From Dipylidium caninum (taxonomy: Eukaryota; Platyhelminthes; Cestoda; Cyclophyllidea; Dipylidiidae), in assembly GCA_017562135.1 (NCBI GenBank), contig QEYB01000599.1, positions 124,001 through 188,000 of the forward strand: a DNA stretch of 64,000 bases, in the 5' to 3' direction. The translations under genes were made by a program, and so were the position numbers. Each line of letters opens with the position of its first letter. Within the stretch, counting starts at the first letter, position 1. The notes below the pieces were generated by a model. It ran no database searches, was not told the origin of the DNA, and was given only the letters and a program-made list of their open reading frames with translations. Positions 59,135-64,000 of the stretch are shown here, piece by piece.

Positions 59135-62100
59135 GGCGTTAGACAGTGCAGACCTTGTAAACGCAGTCGACCGCAACGGATGTCACATCACCCGACGCAC
59201 TGGAACAAAGTTCTCCTCCGACCAATGGAAAGGATTCATTTGACGACCGCTTTCCTGACCGCTGCAACAGCTTTGACTTCAACTCCAGCAACCCGCCTTC
59301 CACCCTCCAGACATGATTTCTCCTTAACTGCCTTCGTCAATGGCAAATCTTACTCAAGGATAGGCTAACAAGAGGTGACGCTTCGACTTGTCGCAAGTTT
59401 CCAGTCTTCAGTTTTTGTCACCTTCAACGCCATTCTATTCCGCAACAGCGCAGTTGTTTGGAATTACTCCAATTTTTGCCTGCAGGGGCGCGGGCAGGAC
59501 AACAACGTCGTCGGTAAAGGACAAGTCTAACGTTGCCTTGATCTCAGGCACAAATTAGGAAAATATTGCCTTAGGAAAATAAAATTTCTTCTTTGATTTA
59601 CGTCTGCAAGTGACCAAGAAAGAGATGTGTATGAATTCTGATATTTCATTTGCAACTCAGTGGCTATGCATAAAACCATGCGAGTTGAGTTAATCGCTAA
59701 GATAAACAAGAAAAGCTCTACGTGGGAAAAATTGAGTGATACAAAGCACCTCAGTTAGCGCATGCGGAATTTCGTTAAAAAAGGACATTAAGGAGGTTTG
59801 CGGCTCCCGTTATACAGGTTTTCCACCCCACTCGTGGAGAATGAGTGTGCACAAATAAATCCCCAACCATGCAATCATTCCTACTGGCGGTGTCTGTAGA
59901 ACAATTAACATAAGGTCCTAAACTCTTTGGGTCACTTGTGGGCTAATCAAATATGTTAACGTAAAGGGACCAAATGGGGTGAAAATTGCAATTTCGCTCT
60001 GATGGAGAGTAAGTGAGATAACTGAGCACGACCTACCAACGGCAGCCATTACAGGCAGATTTTGCGAACTTCATGTGGCGAATGAGGTGATCACGTCGCC
60101 TTGACCATCTGGAACATTCTAGAAGATCAATACATCGATAAGCTTATTAACTAGGTCACCATGCCGCGGTGGATGCAGAGGCTTCAGTGAGCAGTAAGTT
60201 TAAGGCGGCGACGGTGTCTCGAGCTGGCGAAGAATTACTGCATGAATAGGAACGTTAAGTTGAAATCTCTTCAGTTGCCTCGCATACCCTCACAAAGAAG
60301 AGATGGCAGAGGAGAGGCATAATGCATTTTGGAGATGGGCGTCCATCAAATCTGTTGCAACTGAAAGAGTTTCAAAATTCAATAGCGCAAATCTATGCCG
60401 GCATAACGATGCGGATACTGCAGTAAGTTGCGCAGATGAAAGAATATAGTCGAATTACATGCTTATCTCTGACATTTTGGCATTTAAAAGTTGTTTTGGC
60501 AACATTACGACATATTAGACTTTTGACTGTTGTTGATGTGGGTGGGTCTGGACCTCAACGTAACGAATTTCTCAACTGGTAGACACGTAAATCTACGCTT
60601 AAACTTTATCCATGCACGTAAACTTCAAACGTTTATTAGAATATTTAGAGCAAAACTAGTTTTCCATGTATAAGACTCCCCCAGACAAACTGAACAATCC
60701 TCAACCGTTGTCAGGACGAAATCCGCATCACACCTAAATGGAGTAAGTCTAGAGAAAGATGACCTTCGGGTGGCCAATACTGCCCGTCTCTAGCGGCTGC
60801 CAGCCACTGGGACGAGCCTCAGTGCCCTAGTTCTTTGTCCGCCGCAAATCAGACTCTCTAGGGTCCAGAAAGTTTCACTCTCGTTGGCCTCGCCCAGACG
60901 CCCCACCCCCCAGTTCCATGAAAGAGATTTCGCGAAACAAGAGCAGCTGCTTCGCCAATAATTAGTAACGGATTGGTTGACAAACAGGCACTCGGATCAT
61001 TTCGCGCCTCCTGATCCGGTACTACCCTGCTGGCTAGCCTCTAGGAGGCAATCTAGGTTGAGGGATAAGGTCTAGCCGTTGGAAGGCAAAATACTTCTTC
61101 GACAACACCATTGTAAAGTACTAGATATTAATCATATCTTGGGTGCTTTCTGGGCATTTACCCATCAAAACGCTCACCGACAAAGTACCTGCCACAAAAT
61201 GGCTCAGGTAATAGCATCCGTGAACAATCTGCAGCATGACCGTCGAGTAAGACTGGAGTCGTCCACGTAACCGCGTCTAGACGTAGCATACAGTCACCGG
61301 CAGGTGATCGGATGTGCATTAAGCTGACCTGCAAGTACCTCAGCCTGGACGAGATGCTAAACGCCTGTGTGGCAATAGCGAGCTGGGAAGTAGTGCTCTA
61401 CTCGCGATCTCCGCACTTTTGCGTCACCACAGGGCTCAGGAGCTCGTGCACTTGTGTTAGAAGTCAAAGTTCTCAATTTCGGACCGTTTGCGTCAAAGCA
61501 TTAGGTGCCGCTTTAAAGAGACGAAGTTGGAAATGCGCCAGCGAGTGGACTCGATTTATCTGACTTACCCGGACGAATGCGGTCTCGATGGCTTATTGCG
61601 AAGCGGCGACCGTGGCTCGTTCGAGGTGAGTGCTGCCGGCCGACCGTAATATCGTGTGCTACGGAGACCAGAAGCGTTGAGTGAGTGATGGCGGGATGAA
61701 ATGCACCAGACCTCTATTGACACCGAGTTTCTCCTCATTCGATGTCTCTGTTTTAAAGAAGAAAACGATTTATGGCGGTAGTGATGGTGCTAACCTTTCC
61801 CCGACGCCGCCGTTGTCATTGAAGGCGTGTCCACGAGAAGAGCATCCGTAGGTAGGATTTAGTTGCAACGTGGATAAATCCCAGAGGGAGAAGGCAGCAT
61901 TTAGAAGCTTGAGGATGCTCTCGACGGGAAGTGCTGGAAGCTGAGATGGCCGCGGGCCGAGGCAATCGGTCATAGTTCTCTTGCGTCTGGTTTGTCGGAA
62001 CCTTTAGTGTCCTTCTCTAACGGCTGGGGAGAGCTTGAGGATGCACCACTCGTAGTATGGCCCCTCCAGCGTCAGACCCAAGTTCCACCTTTCCCCTCAA

Positions 62101-63324
62101 CATGGGCCTTGAGTCGGTCGAATTATTTCTGTCCCCGTGGCCGCTGGAGGAAGGTGGGTGCACGCTTGACGCCTTCCTGGCAATTGAGCGAACACAGGCG
62201 AACTAGGCCGAATGGTGACGTTTTTCTATTCAAGGCTCGTAGGAATCTCCTATGGTGCAGTTTATGGTGTGTCATCACCCATCACGGATTCCCCGAGACA
62301 ATCGCTCCAAAGAGTTGCCCTTAATGGAATGCAATCAGGCCTCAACGGGAAGAAATGAACCATTTTGAGGGTCGAGTCCTAAGTCTAGAAGAGACGCTTC
62401 CATCTGGAGTACACAATCCACCTTGTCTCTGAGCTGGTGGAGGGCGAGGATACAGAGCTTAGCGATCGGGTCCGTCGTAGCGTACTGTCCGCTCACCTTA
62501 AGTGTCCGCACAGCTCACCTTGGTTCACAGGATGACTTGTGGTGACCAAATTGCAGGGGGCAACCGCTGACAGGGTTGAGGAGGACACTGCACAATGGGA
62601 AATAGAGGCATCAAAATGCGTCAACTTTACTACTCGAGCAGGTCAGGGAGCCGCTTTCCCCCGTCTACCTGCTGTTCTCGCATTTCACGTGTGGTGGCGA
62701 GGGACGGGCATGCTACTTGCGTCGGTCCATGTGGAAAATGACGGAGTTGCCGAACCGCAAGACTAAAGATTTCTCTGTGATGGTGTGAGGGTGGCAGAGC
62801 TGTGGTGAGGAATTAGACAAAACGCGAGTTTTCTGCGTCCTTTGGCCACCCCAAATGGGGATCATTATTTTTGGCTCTACCCGCCAAACTCACCAGCCTC
62901 CGCCTCCTGTCACACAAGTGCCTTCTACGTTCTTGCTGTTCTTGCTGTCCTGCGACCCCACCCCACCCCCAGGACTTTTTCTATCTTTTTCCGCTCTACA
63001 TACAAATGGAGTGAGGGGGGGGAAAGAGGGCGGAAGGGGGGAGTGCATTGTGCGCATTGGACACTTCTCCTTTTGAGAGTATTTCCTATGGGGTCGTTTG
63101 CCAGCCCTCGTGTCAATCATGGGAGTAGGCATCAGCGCCCTTGCGCGATAACAATGGGGTCGTCGGTGGCTATTCAAAAGCCTTCCATCCCCCCCGTCCA
63201 CCAGAGGCAGTCAAGACGCACTCATCCGTGTTACCTCCCTGCGCAGAACTCATTGTCTTCCGTCCCCGGACACCCTGAAGACAAGCGCTGATGGAGCATT
63301 TAAGGCCTCCCTCTGCTCGCTTTA
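59135..63324. other. Intergenic region without supported gene
   Basis: About 4.2 kb of mixed composition. Several stretches (about 60770-60915, 61270-61560, 61780-62330 and 62440-62770) have fewer stops and a higher GC content than their surroundings and look like degenerate inserted or coding-derived sequence, but I could not identify terminal repeats, target-site duplications or family motifs. Confidence 0.4.
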
Positions 63325-64000
63325 GCCGACTCATACTGCTTCGAGACCGGCGACATGGTCGGCGCGGCGTTCAAGTCAGGAAGCACTCAGTTGCCCCACC
63401 GCCACGCACACAAGGGGACGACATCCGCTATTTCATCTTGGAGGCATCTCCTACTCTTTCTCGCCTGTCTAATCATCGCGGTATGTCATTCTGGCGTCTG
63501 TTTTCCACACCATGCAACACTCTACCACCCTTCGACGGTTCTCACTTCGACCACTCAGCACTATTTAATGTCGGCTTGGAGCCGCTCCCATCAATCTTCC
63601 TTTAGCGTGCACTTGGGGAGAAAAAGAAGACAGAGTCGGAGGTGCGCAAGGCCGCGTTCGACTATGTTCACTCCTTCGAATGTCCACCTGAGGTCAGCGT
63701 CGACGTGGTCTTCCAATGTAATCTCACAGTGAGCCAGGCAAACCGCGTTCGAGCCATTGTGCAGTGGGAGAGCAGACCGCCCTACAATTACGAGTTTACG
63801 GGTCTGTTCGCGGCCAAAGGTCCTCACCTCCCCACCACCTAGGGAATCACCAACACCCAATCTGTTCTTGCTCTAGACCAGGTCCTCGTGACACTTGGCG
63901 TGCCCGGCCTGAAAAACCTCGGAGACCGCGTCTTCGACTGTAGCAACTCCTCAGCACAGGTGTACGGGCCTGTGGGCTTTGTCAGGGGCCTCCTCAAGAC
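63325..64000 (+). CDS. Unrecognised membrane or secreted protein, 5' exons, runs off window
   Basis: Three exon segments share phase 0 junctions: up to 63480 (donor GTATGT), 63606-63728 (acceptor CTTCCTTTAG, donor ACA-GTGAGC) and 63843 to beyond the window (acceptor CCACCACCTAG). The first encodes a Met at 63355 followed about thirty residues later by a hydrophobic stretch (HLLLFLACLIIA) that would serve as a signal peptide or anchor. The following segment has Cys and an N-glycosylation-type NLT, and the last one has two Cys or NSS positions, consistent with an extracellular part. The first exon could instead be internal, since a good acceptor precedes position 63325 in phase. No family is recognised. 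The middle intron contains open protein-like sequence up to an in-frame TAG at 63840-63842. Confidence 0.5.

Noticed and set aside
60770..62770. Stop-poor patches considered as degenerate retrotransposon
   Set aside because: No reverse transcriptase, integrase or terminal repeat motif seen; cannot be supported without a repeat library search.

Overview
This is a metazoan nuclear window: genes are split by GT-AG introns from tens of bases to several kb, with no operons and no prokaryotic, viral or CRISPR features. Coding potential was judged from exon-by-exon homology recalled from known families plus splice-phase consistency. The mix of very short introns (33, 34 and 41 nt) with multi-kb introns, together with divergent FOXO, C/EBP and PDZRN homologues, fits a flatworm (Platyhelminthes) best. 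That assignment is an inference and was not tested.

Layout: (1) 1130-9450, minus strand, a three-exon FOXO forkhead factor. (2) 12943-14237, plus strand, a two-exon C/EBP-type bZIP gene, divergent from FOXO across about 3.5 kb. (3) 14238-22729, a GC-rich stretch with no convincing gene. (4) 22730-43624, minus strand, ten exons of a PDZRN3/PDZRN4-type E3 ligase, from the second half of PDZ1 to the C-terminal PDZ-binding tail. The RING and TRAF-like exons were not found and lie upstream, in or beyond this window. (5) 43625-51047, GC-rich and microsatellite-rich, with no supported exon. (6) 51048-54736, minus strand, a seven-exon CFAP53-like ciliary gene, divergent from (7) 55249-56340, plus strand, a five-exon small protein with two HMG-box-like segments and a probable mitochondrial presequence (TFAM-like). 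(8) 58207-59134, minus strand, an unrecognised two-exon protein of about 280 residues. (9) 63325-64000+, plus strand, the first visible exons of an unrecognised membrane or secreted protein that runs off the window.

The reading frames close: the FOXO exons sum to 748 codons, C/EBP to 184, PDZRN (partial) to 1024, the CFAP53-like gene to 480 and the HMG gene to 216, each with compatible phases at every junction. The genes do not form an obvious common pathway. FOXO is the insulin/AKT output factor, the bZIP and FOXO genes are both transcription factors, PDZRN is a junctional scaffold and ubiquitin ligase, and the CFAP53-like and HMG genes share a short bidirectional promoter that carries an RFX-type X-box-like motif next to the ciliary gene.

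Composition is zoned: about 6.4-14.6 kb and 50-60 kb are AT-richer, while about 14.8-50 kb is GC-rich and studded with AGGCGG/CCGCCT words, CA/GT tracts and G-tracts. I did not find a previously undescribed multi-gene system. The most interesting signals are regulatory and gene-structural: micro-introns, a frame change inside the PDZ1 exon, an X-box-like ciliary promoter, and a dense CCAAT/E-box/E2F-like cluster in the C/EBP intron.
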